Of a stretch of 64,000 nucleotides of DNA, positions 35,003-43,675 are shown piece after piece. The translations under genes were made by a program, and so were the position numbers. A model generated the notes under the pieces. It searched no databases, was not told where the DNA came from, and saw only the letters and a program-made list of their open reading frames with translations. Each line of letters begins with the position of its first letter. Position 1 is the first letter of the stretch. Origin of the DNA: UBA9214 sp964443845 (GTDB lineage Bacteria > Pseudomonadota > Gammaproteobacteria > UBA9214); NCBI GenBank assembly GCA_964443845.1, contig CAYUFA010000005.1:11111-75110 (forward strand), in the 5' to 3' direction.

Positions 35003-35029
35003 CATAGCCGCCCGAACAGGGCGGCTATG
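35003..35029 (-). terminator. Perfect 11-bp hairpin downstream of the small exported protein gene
   Basis: CATAGCCGCCC (35003-35013) and GGGCGGCTATG (35019-35029) form a perfect stem with a 5-base loop in the gap between a minus-strand gene ending at 35049 and aguA. There is no T-run on either side, so it may act as a weak or factor-dependent terminator, or stabilise mRNA ends. Confidence 0.5.
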
Positions 35030-35048
35030 ATACTCCGGAATTCCGGGC

Positions 35049-35357
35049 TTAGCGGGCGGCGGTGTGGTGTACGACGGAATGAATGACGCGATTTTTCTCG
35101 AAGAACACCGAGAAGTCGTTATAGTCCCAGCGCGTGATCGGCGGCCGGTGCGGCCCGCCGTTGACGGACACGGTCGGATATTCCTTCACCGGTGCCCCGA
35201 ACTGCTGGCGTACCTGATCCATGGTCACGCCCCGCTGCGGGCTCTGTACCGCAGCGCCGGCGGCCACCCGGTCGACCAGCAGCTCGTCCGCGGACGCTGG
35301 CAGGGCGAGCGGCAGGGACAGGATCAGACCCAGCAGGGTCAGGCGGATACCGTTCAT
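35049..35357 (-). CDS. Small exported protein of unknown function
   Basis: The 102-residue protein has a signal peptide (MNGIRLTLLGLILSLPLALPASA). The mature part GVTMDQVRQQFGAPVKEYPTV with RWDYNDFSVFFEKNRVIHSVVH resembles the folded core of SmpA/OmlA-like small envelope proteins, in which a short helix-loop is followed by strands, but similarity is too thin for a firm family. The start at 35357 is behind a clear AAGGAG ribosome site. It is divergent from dusA. Confidence 0.65.
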   Translation of the reverse strand: MNGIRLTLLGLILSLPLALPASADELLVDRVAAGAAVQSPQRGVTMDQVRQQFGAPVKEYPTVSVNGGPHRPPITRWDYNDFSVFFEKNRVIHSVVHHTAAR

Positions 35358-35474
35358 GGCAATCTCCTTGGATAGCATGATAATATACAGCTCATTCAGT
35401 TAGTTGCATGACAAATCTCATACGCCAGACTAGCGCATCGCCCCTCGGGTTGATGTGACCGGGATCACCCAGCC

Positions 35475-36545
35475 GTGGACAACCTGAAAAACTATCGGCC
35501 AGACAACGGATTTGCTGAGTCTGCCGCCGCAGCGGCCGGCCACCGGATGGCCGTTGCCCCCATGCTCGACTGGACCGACCGGCACTGCCGGTATCTGCTG
35601 CGCCTGCTGAGCCGGCATACCCGGCTGTACACCGAGATGGTCACCACCGGTGCCATCTTACAGGGCCGCGATGCACGCCTGCTACGGTACGACGCGTGCG
35701 AGCACCCGCTGGCCCTGCAACTGGGCGGCAGCGACGCGCGGGAACTGGCCGCCTGTGCACGCATCGGCGCCGCTGCCGGCTACGACGAGATCAACCTGAA
35801 CGTGGGCTGTCCCAGTGACCGGGTGCAATCCGGGCGCTTCGGCGCCTGCCTGATGGCCGCACCGCAGCTGGTCGCCGACTGCGTCGCGGCCATGTGCGGC
35901 GCCAGCACGGTGCCGGTCACGGTCAAGTGCCGCATCGGTATCGATCACCAGGAGGATCCGGAGCAACTTGCGCACTTTGTCGGAACCGTGGCCGCTGCCG
36001 GCTGCAGGACCTTCATCATCCATGCCCGCAAGGCGTGGCTGCACGGACTCAGCCCGAAGGAGAATCGCACCATCCCGCCGCTGCGGTACGACGTGGTGCG
36101 CGGCATCAAGCAACGCTACCCGGAGCTGGCCATCGTGGTCAACGGCGGCATCACCGGCCTGGACAGCGCCCGGGAACATCTCCGCCACGTGGATGGCGTC
36201 ATGCTCGGCCGCGCTGTGTATCATGACCCCTGCCTGCTGGCCGGGGTGGACCGGGCGCTGTTCGCCGATCCGCACCCGGTACCGTCGCGCACCGACGTGG
36301 TGGAAAGCATGCTGCCGTATATCGAGCGGGAACTGCGTACCGGCACCCGGCTCAAACACATCACCCGGCACATGCTGGGTCTGTTCCGGGGCATGCCGGG
36401 TGCACGGTGCTGGCGGCGCCACCTGAGCGAGCACGCGGTACGCGACGCTGCCGATATCCGGGTGCTGCGCGAGGCACTCGCCGCCGTCACGCGCTCGACA
36501 CCCTCCCGGCCCGCTGCAGGAGACGAACGGCTTCGCCATGGGTGA
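35475..36545 (+). CDS. dusA: tRNA-dihydrouridine synthase, DusA type
   Basis: FMN enzyme that reduces uridine in the D-loop of tRNA (U20/U20a). The 356-residue protein has VAPMLDWTDRHCRYLLR, YTEMVTTGAIL, NVGCPSDRVQ with the catalytic cysteine (about 115), and the HARKAWLHGLSPKENR segment that distinguishes DusA from DusB and DusC. A GTG start at 35475 gives a 24-residue lead-in; an internal ATG at 35547 just before the conserved core is an alternative. It overlaps the next gene by 8 bases and is the first of a run of eight closely packed genes. Confidence 0.9.
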   Translation: MDNLKNYRPDNGFAESAAAAAGHRMAVAPMLDWTDRHCRYLLRLLSRHTRLYTEMVTTGAILQGRDARLLRYDACEHPLALQLGGSDARELAACARIGAAAGYDEINLNVGCPSDRVQSGRFGACLMAAPQLVADCVAAMCGASTVPVTVKCRIGIDHQEDPEQLAHFVGTVAAAGCRTFIIHARKAWLHGLSPKENRTIPPLRYDVVRGIKQRYPELAIVVNGGITGLDSAREHLRHVDGVMLGRAVYHDPCLLAGVDRALFADPHPVPSRTDVVESMLPYIERELRTGTRLKHITRHMLGLFRGMPGARCWRRHLSEHAVRDAADIRVLREALAAVTRSTPSRPAAGDERLRHG

Positions 36546-37389
36546 CATGCTGCTGCACCACGAACCCGCGCTGCGCCTCGGGGCGTTCCTGGGGATCTTC
36601 GCGCTCATGGCCCTGTGGGAACGGCTGGCACCGCGCCGGCCGCTCACCCAGCCGTGGACCACGCGCTGGCTCAACAACCTGCTGCTGGTGAGCCTGAACA
36701 CGGCCGTGCTGCGCCTGCTGTTTCCCGCCGCGGCCGTCGGCATGGCCGCCGTGGCGACGGAGCGGCACTGGGGGCTGTTGCAACAGCTGGACTGGCCGGG
36801 CTGGCTGGCCACGCTGCTCGGTGTGGTGGCGCTGGATGCCGCGATCTACCTGCAGCACGTACTGTTTCACGCGGTCCCGGTGCTCTGGCGCCTGCACCGG
36901 GTTCACCATGCCGACCTCGACATCGATGTCACCACCGGTGCACGGTTTCATCCGCTCGAGATCGTCCTGTCGATGCTCATCAAGTTCGCGGTCATTCTCG
37001 TGCTCGGACCACCGGTGCTGGCGGTCCTGCTGTTCGAGGTGCTGCTCAACGCCACCTCGATGTTCAACCACGGCAACGTGCGCCTGCCGCTGGCGCTGGA
37101 TCGCTGGCTGCGTGGTGTGATCGTGACGCCGGACATGCACCGGGTGCATCACTCACACCTCGAGCATGAGACCAACTCCAATTTCGGTTTCAATCTCTCG
37201 TGCTGGGACCGCCTGTGCGGAACCTACCGCGCGCAACCCGAGGAAGGGCACACCGGTATGCACATCGGCATCGACACCTGGCGCGATCCGGCCCACTGTA
37301 CCCGGCTCGCTGGCCTGTTGCTGTTGCCGTTCCAGGGTAAGGTCACCGACTACGCCATCAACCGCCGGCGCTGGGATCGGGGCGCATGA
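36538..37389 (+). CDS. Fatty acid hydroxylase / sterol desaturase superfamily protein
   Basis: Membrane diiron enzyme of 283 residues. Histidine boxes are present in order: HVLFH, HRVHH, an ARFHPLE segment, and HRVHHSHLEHETNSNFG, spread over about four hydrophobic helices. Such enzymes hydroxylate or desaturate lipid chains. It overlaps dusA by 8 bases and the next gene by 4 (ATGA). Because it is coupled to the arsenosugar genes that follow, a lipid-modifying role in making arsenolipids or membrane changes is possible but not shown. Confidence 0.85.
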   Translation: MGDMLLHHEPALRLGAFLGIFALMALWERLAPRRPLTQPWTTRWLNNLLLVSLNTAVLRLLFPAAAVGMAAVATERHWGLLQQLDWPGWLATLLGVVALDAAIYLQHVLFHAVPVLWRLHRVHHADLDIDVTTGARFHPLEIVLSMLIKFAVILVLGPPVLAVLLFEVLLNATSMFNHGNVRLPLALDRWLRGVIVTPDMHRVHHSHLEHETNSNFGFNLSCWDRLCGTYRAQPEEGHTGMHIGIDTWRDPAHCTRLAGLLLLPFQGKVTDYAINRRRWDRGA

Positions 37390-38048
37390 CGACCCGTGCG
37401 CGCCGCTGGCTGGTCCTGGCGCTGCTGCTGGCCGGGATCGGTATTGCGCTGTACTACCGGGACCGGCTCTCGGTCGAGGCGCTGACCACCTGGGTCGGCC
37501 AGCTGGGCTGGCTGGCCCCGCTGGCGTTCATGGCCGCCTACAGCGTGGCGACGGTGTTCTTTCTCCCGGGCGTGCTGTTCACGCTCGCCGGTGGGGTGCT
37601 GTTCGGGCCCTGGCTCGGCACGCTCTACAGTCTCACCGGTGCCACCATCGGGGCCAGCCTGGCCTTCCTGATCGCCCGCTACCTGGCGCGGGACTGGGTG
37701 GCGCAGCGCGCCGGCACGCGCCTGCGCCAGCTGATCGATGGCGTCGACACGGAGGGCTGGCGCTTCATCGCCTTCGTGCGCCTGGTGCCGCTGTTTCCCT
37801 TCAACCTGCTGAATTACGCACTCGGCCTGACCCGCATCCCGCTCGTGCAGTACGTCCTGACCTCGTTTCTGTTCATGGCCCCGGGCGGGGCGGCCTATAC
37901 CTACCTCGGCTATGCCGGGCGGGAAGCCGCGGCCGGTAACGGCGGGGACGTGGTACGCAAGCTGCTGCTGGCGCTCGCCATCGTCGCCACGATCGCCTTT
38001 GTCTCGCACCTCCTGCTGCGCTGGCGCCGGCACCGGGGCGGTGCCTGA
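37386..38048 (+). CDS. TVP38/TMEM64 (DedA-like) membrane protein
   Basis: The 220-residue protein has about six hydrophobic segments and the family motif FLPGVLFTLAGGVLFGPWLG (about residues 58-77), followed by a second amphipathic helix and FNLLNYALGLTRIPLVQY. Members transport or scramble membrane lipids or small solutes. It overlaps its upstream neighbour by four bases and its TGA shares one base with the start of the flavoprotein gene. TVP38 and this flavoprotein type are often neighbours. Confidence 0.85.
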   Translation: MTTRARRWLVLALLLAGIGIALYYRDRLSVEALTTWVGQLGWLAPLAFMAAYSVATVFFLPGVLFTLAGGVLFGPWLGTLYSLTGATIGASLAFLIARYLARDWVAQRAGTRLRQLIDGVDTEGWRFIAFVRLVPLFPFNLLNYALGLTRIPLVQYVLTSFLFMAPGGAAYTYLGYAGREAAAGNGGDVVRKLLLALAIVATIAFVSHLLLRWRRHRGGA

Positions 38049-39460
38049 TGCGCCGCTTCGACCTGGCCGTCGTCGGTGGCGGGCCGGGTGGCCTGGTCGT
38101 CGCCAGCGTCGCCGCGCAGAGCGGACTGCGGGTCTGCCTGATCGAGCAGCAACCCCTGCTTGGCGGCGACTGCCTGCACGGCGGCTGCGTCCCGAGCAAG
38201 GCGCTGCTGCACCTGGCGCAGCTGGTGCACAGTGCGCGGCAGGGGGTGCAGGCCGGGGTGCTGGACCGGGTGCCCGCGGTCGATTTCGGCCAGGCCATCG
38301 ACCGGGTGCAGGCGATCATCGCGGAAATCCAGCCATTCGACGACCCGGAACGTTTTCGCAGCTACGGTTGCGAGGTCCGGTTCGGCAAGGCCACGTTCGC
38401 GGGGCCGGACCGGCTGGCGGTCGGCGCTGACGTACTCCGGGCACGGCGCTTTGTGATCGCCACCGGTTCCTGCCCGTTGATCCCGCCGCTGCCCGGGCTG
38501 GAAGAGGCCGGGTACGACACCAACGAAACCATCTTCACGCGGCGTGCGCTGCCGGCCAGGCTGGCCATCCTCGGCGGCGGTCCCGTCGGGGTGGAGCTGG
38601 CCCAGGCCTTCGCGCGCTTCGGCAGCCAGGTCACGCTGATCGAGGCGGCGCAGCGCATCCTGCCCGGCATGGACCCGGTCCCGGTCGCCGCGCTGGCAGG
38701 CAGGCTGGAAGCCGAGGGCATCCGCCTGCACACGGGCAGCCCGGTGCAATCGGTCCGGCGTGACGGTGACAGCCGCCAGTTGCAGTTCGGGGATGGCTCT
38801 ACCGTGGAGTGCGAGCGCCTCCTGGTGGCGACCGGGCGCCGGCCGGCCCTGCAGGGACTCGGACTGGAGCTGGCGGGTGTGGAGTTCACGCCGGCCGGGA
38901 TCGTGGTGGACCGCCGCATGCGCACCTCGCGACGCCACATCTACGCGATCGGCGATGTCTGTGGTCCATACGCCTTTACCCACATGGCCGAGTACCAGGC
39001 CGGCATCGCACTGGCCAACCTCGTGTTCCGCTTCCCGAAAAAGGCGGACTACCGGGTGGTGCCGCGCGTCATATATACCGATCCGGAGCTGGCCAGCGTC
39101 GGGCTGTCTCCGGATGCTGCCGACGCGGCCGGCCTGCACTACGAGATCGCCGAGTTTCCGGTCGCGGAGCTCGACCGTGCCATCACCGAGGGCAGCCACA
39201 CCGGCATGGCGCGGCTGCTGCTGCACCGGGGCCGGCTGCTCGGCGCCACGCTGCTGGCCCCGCGGGCCGGCGAGCTGATCCACGAACTGGCCCTGGCGAT
39301 GCACCTGCGCGTCCGGGTGAAGGAGCTCAGTGCGCTGATCCATGCCTATCCCAGCCATGCCCAGTTACTGCGGCGCACCGTGAACCGGCACTATGCCCAC
39401 CTGTTGCAGTCGCGCAGGGTCCGGGTATTGACCTGGGTATTGCACCGTCTGTTACCCTGA
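38048..39460 (+). CDS. Dihydrolipoamide dehydrogenase/mercuric reductase-like flavoprotein disulfide reductase
   Basis: Pyridine nucleotide-disulfide oxidoreductase of 470 residues. The FAD-binding GGGPGGLVVA (11-20), redox-active disulfide GGDCLHGGCVPSK (38-50) and NAD-binding GGGPVGVELAQAF are present, with the partner-subunit histidine in the C-terminal HAYPSHAQL. The protein lacks a lipoyl or mercury-binding N-terminal domain. Gene context (TVP38 and arsenosugar genes) argues against a role in pyruvate dehydrogenase. A thiol-disulfide or metalloid-linked reduction is likely, inferred from position. Confidence 0.85.
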   Translation: MRRFDLAVVGGGPGGLVVASVAAQSGLRVCLIEQQPLLGGDCLHGGCVPSKALLHLAQLVHSARQGVQAGVLDRVPAVDFGQAIDRVQAIIAEIQPFDDPERFRSYGCEVRFGKATFAGPDRLAVGADVLRARRFVIATGSCPLIPPLPGLEEAGYDTNETIFTRRALPARLAILGGGPVGVELAQAFARFGSQVTLIEAAQRILPGMDPVPVAALAGRLEAEGIRLHTGSPVQSVRRDGDSRQLQFGDGSTVECERLLVATGRRPALQGLGLELAGVEFTPAGIVVDRRMRTSRRHIYAIGDVCGPYAFTHMAEYQAGIALANLVFRFPKKADYRVVPRVIYTDPELASVGLSPDAADAAGLHYEIAEFPVAELDRAITEGSHTGMARLLLHRGRLLGATLLAPRAGELIHELALAMHLRVRVKELSALIHAYPSHAQLLRRTVNRHYAHLLQSRRVRVLTWVLHRLLP

Positions 39461-39478
39461 GTCCGGAGACGCTAGCCC

Positions 39479-40465
39479 ATGCATGCCACCTTGCCCCTGT
39501 TGCTGCCGACGCACTTTCCGGCGCTGCGCCGTGCCCGGCTCGATACCCTGCAGGTCAACCTGGGGTACCGCTGCAACCAGAGCTGTCTGCACTGTCACGT
39601 CAACGCCGGCCCGCAACGCACCGAGAGCATGGACGCGGAGACGGCCGATGCCGTGCTCGCCAGCCTCGACCGCACCGGCGTCTCCACGCTGGACCTGACC
39701 GGCGGTGCACCGGAACTGAACCCGCATTTCCGCCGCCTGGTCACGGCGGCGCGGGAGCGCGCCATCGAGGTCATCGATCGCTGCAACCTGACGGTGCTGC
39801 TCGAACCCGGGCAGCATGATACGGCCGCGTTTCTGGCCGGCCACCGGGTGCGGATCGTCGCCTCCCTGCCGTGCTACCTGGAACAGAACGTCGATCGCCA
39901 GCGCGGGGCGGGGGTATTCGGCAACAGCCTGGCCGCACTGCGCCGCCTCAACGCGCAGGGCTACGGCCTGCCGGACAGCGGCCTGCTGCTCGACCTGGTC
40001 TACAACCCGCAGGGGCCGAACCTGCCGCCGCCCCAGCAGGTGCTGGAACAGGACTACCGGCAACGCCTCGCGCAGGAATACGGTGTCCGTTTCAACCGGC
40101 TGCTGACGATCGCCAACATGCCGATCCAGCGCTTCGGCAGCACCCTGGTCAGCCACGGCGAGTTCGACGCCTACCTGGAACTGCTGCGCAGCGCGCACCA
40201 GGACGCCAACCTCGCCACCGTGATGTGCCGTTCGCTGGTCAGCGTCGACTGGCGCGGCTTCCTGTACGATTGCGATTTCAACCAGATGCTGGACCTGCCG
40301 GTGCGCGCCGCAGGTCGGCCGCGACTGCATATTTCCGAGCTGGACAGCGCCACGCTGGACCATGCCGCCATCCGCGTCGCTGAACACTGCTTCGGCTGTA
40401 CGGCCGGGCAGGGATCCAGTTGTGGCGGCGCACTGGGCGACATGGTCAAACAGGAGCAGGCATGA
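39479..40465 (+). CDS. arsS: Arsenosugar biosynthesis radical SAM protein
   Basis: Radical SAM enzyme proposed to add a 5'-deoxyadenosyl group to dimethylarsenic. The 328-residue protein has the iron-sulfur motif CxxxCxxC as C32-C36-C39 (GYRCNQSCLHCH) and a C-terminal cysteine-rich region CDFNQM, HCFGC, and SSCGG, the combination earlier labelled radical SAM/Cys-rich (TIGR04167-like). The next three genes are the expected partners. The start is the first ATG after the flavoprotein gene, 18 bases on; its stop overlaps the methyltransferase start by four bases. Confidence 0.9.
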   Translation: MHATLPLLLPTHFPALRRARLDTLQVNLGYRCNQSCLHCHVNAGPQRTESMDAETADAVLASLDRTGVSTLDLTGGAPELNPHFRRLVTAARERAIEVIDRCNLTVLLEPGQHDTAAFLAGHRVRIVASLPCYLEQNVDRQRGAGVFGNSLAALRRLNAQGYGLPDSGLLLDLVYNPQGPNLPPPQQVLEQDYRQRLAQEYGVRFNRLLTIANMPIQRFGSTLVSHGEFDAYLELLRSAHQDANLATVMCRSLVSVDWRGFLYDCDFNQMLDLPVRAAGRPRLHISELDSATLDHAAIRVAEHCFGCTAGQGSSCGGALGDMVKQEQA

Positions 40466-41550
40466 GCAACGTCGAAGAAAGTGTACGGGTCCGTTACAGC
40501 CAGGGCGCGCAGCAGCGCGAGGAAGCCCTGTGCTGTCCGGTCCGCTACGACCGGGAGCTGCTGGCCCTGCTGCCGGATGAGATCATTGAACGCGATTACG
40601 GTTGCGGGGACCCGTCGCGCCATGTCCGGGAAGGCGACGTCGTGCTCGATCTCGGCTCCGGCGGTGGCAAGATCTGCTACCTGGCGGCCCAGCTCACGGG
40701 ACCCGGCGGGCGGGTCATCGGTGTCGACATGAACGAGGACATGCTGGCGCTGGCCCGCCGTCATCAGCCCGCCATGGCCGCACGCCTCGGCAATGACCGG
40801 GTGCGCTTCCACAAGGGCTATATCCAGGATCTCGCCCTGGATGTCGAGGCCATGGAAGCCTGGCTGGCGGACCACCCGGTGCACGACGCGGCCGGCTACG
40901 AGGCACTGCGCCAGTGGCAGGCGCAGCAACGCAGTGCGGCGCCACTGATCGCGGATGCCTCGGTGGACCTGGTCATCTCCAACTGCGTACTCAACCTGGT
41001 GGCGGATCGTGACAAGGAGCAACTGGTTGCCGGGATCTTCCGGGTTCTGAAGCCCGGCGGGCGGGTCGCCCTTTCCGATATCGTCAGTGACCGGCCGGCC
41101 ACGCCGGCGATGAAACAGGACCCGGAACTGTGGAGTGGCTGTGTCTCGGGTGCCTTCACCGAGCGCGGCATGCTGGACAGCTTCCGCGCCGCCGGTTTTC
41201 ACGCCGTGGCATTCGAGCAGTGGGAAGCGACTCCCTGGCGGGTGATCGAAGGCATCGAGTTCCGCTCGGTGACCCTGACGGCGGTGCGCCCGGCGCGGTC
41301 GACCGATCCTGCCGACCACCGGCAGTTGCTGTACCGCGGACCGTTTGCCTGCGTAACCGATGATGCCGGCCGCTCCTGGGTGCGCGGGCAACGAATGTCG
41401 GTCCCCGCGGCCGAACAGGCCACACTGCTGGGCGGCTACGCAGGCGCGTTCATCGACGTCACCGGCACGCCTGCCGGTGCGCACCCGGACCAGCCCCAGC
41501 CGGCGCTGGCCTGTTGTAATCCGGAGCCGGGCAGTGGCGGATGTTGCTGA
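40462..41550 (+). CDS. ArsM-like arsenite S-adenosylmethionine methyltransferase
   Basis: Methylates arsenite stepwise to mono- and dimethyl forms. The 362-residue protein has SAM motif I DLGSGGGK (63-70) and GVDMN (87-91), and the three conserved arsenic-binding cysteines: Cys48 in DYGCGDPS, Cys175 in SNCVLNLV and Cys227 in SGCVSGAF. The C-terminus is cysteine-rich (CC, CC near the end), possibly another metal(loid) site. Position directly after arsS, with an overlap (ATGA) and CAGGAGCAGG ribosome site, fits a supply of dimethylarsenic to ArsS. Confidence 0.88.
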   Translation: MSNVEESVRVRYSQGAQQREEALCCPVRYDRELLALLPDEIIERDYGCGDPSRHVREGDVVLDLGSGGGKICYLAAQLTGPGGRVIGVDMNEDMLALARRHQPAMAARLGNDRVRFHKGYIQDLALDVEAMEAWLADHPVHDAAGYEALRQWQAQQRSAAPLIADASVDLVISNCVLNLVADRDKEQLVAGIFRVLKPGGRVALSDIVSDRPATPAMKQDPELWSGCVSGAFTERGMLDSFRAAGFHAVAFEQWEATPWRVIEGIEFRSVTLTAVRPARSTDPADHRQLLYRGPFACVTDDAGRSWVRGQRMSVPAAEQATLLGGYAGAFIDVTGTPAGAHPDQPQPALACCNPEPGSGGCC

Positions 41551-42238
41551 ACATGTGCGGCTCTCGGTCATCATACCGGCGCTGAACGAGGCCACCGGGA
41601 TTGCAGACACCCTGCAGCCCCTGCAGACACTGCGGACGCGCGGGCATGAGATCATCGTGGTGGACGGGGGCAGCCACGACGCCACCGTGCGTGTTGCGAC
41701 AGGGCTGGCCGACCGGGTGCTGGACAGCCAGCGCGGCCGGGCGGCGCAGATGAACGCCGGCGCGCACGCGGCCTCCGGTACGGTGTTCTGGTTCCTGCAT
41801 GCCGATACCCGGCCGCCCGCGGATGCCGACCGGCTTATCCTGGCCGCGCTGGCGGCCAGCGGGCGGGAGTGGGGCCATTTCGACGTGGCCCTGGACGGCA
41901 CGTGGCTGCTGCGCGTGGTGGCCTGGCTGATGAACCGGCGTGCCCGCATCAGTCGTATCGCCACCGGCGACCAGGGCCTGTTCGTGACGCGGCGCGCCTT
42001 CCGGCAGGCCGGCGGCTTCGCGGCGGTTGCGCTGATGGAAGATATCGTGATCAGCCGCGCCCTGCGCCGCAGCGGCCGGCCGCTGGTGCTGCGACCGGCC
42101 CTGCATCCCTCGACCCGGCGCTGGGAGAAACACGGCGTCATTCCGACCATACTTGCCATGTGGCTGTTGCGCTGCGCCTTCTTCATCGGCGTCAGCCCGG
42201 AGCGGCTGGCTACGTACTATCCCGGACACGACGCATGA
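41534..42238 (+). CDS. Arsenosugar-associated glycosyltransferase (family 2, TIGR04283 type)
   Basis: Glycosyltransferase of 234 residues with a GT-A fold: LSVIIPALNEATGI, VVDGGSHDAT and the DXD-like HADTRPP (sugar nucleotide), then GDQGLFVTRRAFRQAGGF and a terminal hydrophobic helix. It was earlier called rSAM/selenodomain-associated transferase 2 and is a regular partner of arsS. GTG at 41534 overlaps the preceding stop by 17 bases; GTG at 41555 is an alternative. It likely builds the sugar part of the arsenosugar. Confidence 0.85.
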   Translation: MADVAEHVRLSVIIPALNEATGIADTLQPLQTLRTRGHEIIVVDGGSHDATVRVATGLADRVLDSQRGRAAQMNAGAHAASGTVFWFLHADTRPPADADRLILAALAASGREWGHFDVALDGTWLLRVVAWLMNRRARISRIATGDQGLFVTRRAFRQAGGFAAVALMEDIVISRALRRSGRPLVLRPALHPSTRRWEKHGVIPTILAMWLLRCAFFIGVSPERLATYYPGHDA

Positions 42239-42864
42239 AATACCCGGACGCACGCATCCTCGTCTTCAGCAAGGCACCGGTGCCCGGACAGGTCAAGACC
42301 CGGCTCATTCCCCTGCTGGGGCAGGCCGGTGCCGCCGCGCTGTACTGCACGCTGCTCGAGAACACCCTGGAGAAAATCACCGCCAGCCACCTGTGCCCGG
42401 TCGAGTTGCACTGCGACCCGTCGACCGGGCATGACTATTTCCAGTACTGCCAGCAGCGCTATCCCGTTACCCTGCGACAGCAGGCATCGGGCGATCTCGG
42501 TACCCGCATGTCGATGGCCCTGCAGGACAGTCTGGCGCAGGCCCCGGCTGCGCTCCTGATCGGGGCGGACTGCCCGGCGCTGTCGGCGCAGGACATCGAA
42601 CAGGCGCTCGAGCACCTGCGCGGAGGCACCGACATCGTGCTTGGTCCGGCGCGGGACGGCGGCTACTACCTGGTGGGCATGCACGCTCCCCATGACCGGC
42701 TGTTCGCCGGCATCCCGTGGGGCAGCACACAGGTGCTGGCACGTACCCTGCAGCAAGCCAGGACGCTGGGTTTGCGGTATCATCTACTGGAGACCCGCGA
42801 CGATATCGACACACCGGATGACTACCTGGCCTGGCGTGCCGGTGAATCCACCCGGGTGAGCTGA
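42235..42864 (+). CDS. Arsenosugar-associated nucleotidyl/glycosyl transferase (DUF2064, TIGR04282 type)
   Basis: The 209-residue protein has the GT-A/nucleotidyltransferase start ILVFSKAPVPGQVKTRLIP, GDLGTRMSMAL, LIGADCPAL, and ARDGGYYLVGM signatures of DUF2064 proteins. Earlier called rSAM/selenodomain-associated transferase 1. It overlaps the previous gene by four bases (ATGA) and closes the arsenosugar operon. Its exact reaction is unproven. Confidence 0.85.
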   Translation: MKYPDARILVFSKAPVPGQVKTRLIPLLGQAGAAALYCTLLENTLEKITASHLCPVELHCDPSTGHDYFQYCQQRYPVTLRQQASGDLGTRMSMALQDSLAQAPAALLIGADCPALSAQDIEQALEHLRGGTDIVLGPARDGGYYLVGMHAPHDRLFAGIPWGSTQVLARTLQQARTLGLRYHLLETRDDIDTPDDYLAWRAGESTRVS

Positions 42865-42989
42865 ATCATTCACAAATACTGCGGGTATCCGGCTGGCGAA
42901 AATATTTTCCATGATCTATAAAAGGGATATAGTGAGATCCGGCATTTTCGTAACAGACTGTCATGCCCAGCATGCTGAGGAGGTAGTAG

Positions 42990-43505
42990 ATGAGAAGGCT
43001 GTATTTCCTGTTACCCGATATCAACAGTGCCAAGGCCATCGTCGATGAACTGCTGCTGGCGCGCATCGAGGAGCGTCACATCCACATCGCCGCCGCCGAT
43101 CATCATGCCCTGCTCGAGGCACACCTGCCGGAAGCGAACCTGCTGCAGGAGAGTGATTTCGTGCCTGCCGTGGAGCGCGGTCTGGCGATCGGTGGCGCCA
43201 CCGGCATCCTGGCCGGAATTGCTGCGATTGCCCTCCCCGGAGCAGGGCTGGTGCTGGGTGGCGGTGCCATCCTCGGTATCGGACTGGCCGGCGCCGGCGT
43301 CGGTGCCTGGATTTCCGGCATGATCGGAATCTCGGTACCAAGTTCACGGCTGTCGGAATTCGAGGCCGCGATCCAGGGCGGCGAACTGCTGATGATGGTG
43401 GACGTGCCCAAGACCAAGGTCGAAGAGATTACCGAACTGGTCAGAAGTCATCACCCGGAAGCCCACGTCGAGGGCACCGAGCCGGTAATCCCGGCATTCC
43501 CGTAA
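42990..43505 (+). CDS. Glycine-rich DUF1269-like membrane-associated protein
   Basis: The 171-residue protein starts RLYFLLPDINSAKAIVDELL, has a central glycine-zipper hydrophobic block (about residues 66-110, GLAIGGATGILAGIAAIALP and onwards) and ends with a charged tail containing MMVDVPKTKVEEITELVRSHHP. This matches small proteins grouped near DUF1269 that are often stress-induced. The start is behind a strong GAGGAGGTAG ribosome site. A TATAGT box near 42925 is a possible promoter. Function is unknown. Confidence 0.65.
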   Translation: MRRLYFLLPDINSAKAIVDELLLARIEERHIHIAAADHHALLEAHLPEANLLQESDFVPAVERGLAIGGATGILAGIAAIALPGAGLVLGGGAILGIGLAGAGVGAWISGMIGISVPSSRLSEFEAAIQGGELLMMVDVPKTKVEEITELVRSHHPEAHVEGTEPVIPAFP

Positions 43506-43520
43506 CCGCAATCCTTCGTT

Positions 43521-43552
43521 GCAGGCACCTGTGACCGCGCGCGGGTGCCTGC
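43521..43552 (+). terminator. Stem-loop after the DUF1269-like gene, possible terminator
   Basis: GCAGGCACC (43521-43529) and GGTGCCTGC (43544-43552) form a perfect 9-bp stem with a 14-base GC-rich loop, 16 bases after the stop. No T-run follows, so termination is only possible. Confidence 0.4.
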
Positions 43553-43675
43553 GGCCGGCCTCGCCGGTCAGCCGGGGAGGATGAAACCTGGCGCAGATTC
43601 CCCGCGGCCGCGCGCGTGATGACTGCTGTTTCCGGGGGTGGGGCAGCCTGCGACTTCGGTCCAATAGCAATGTCG

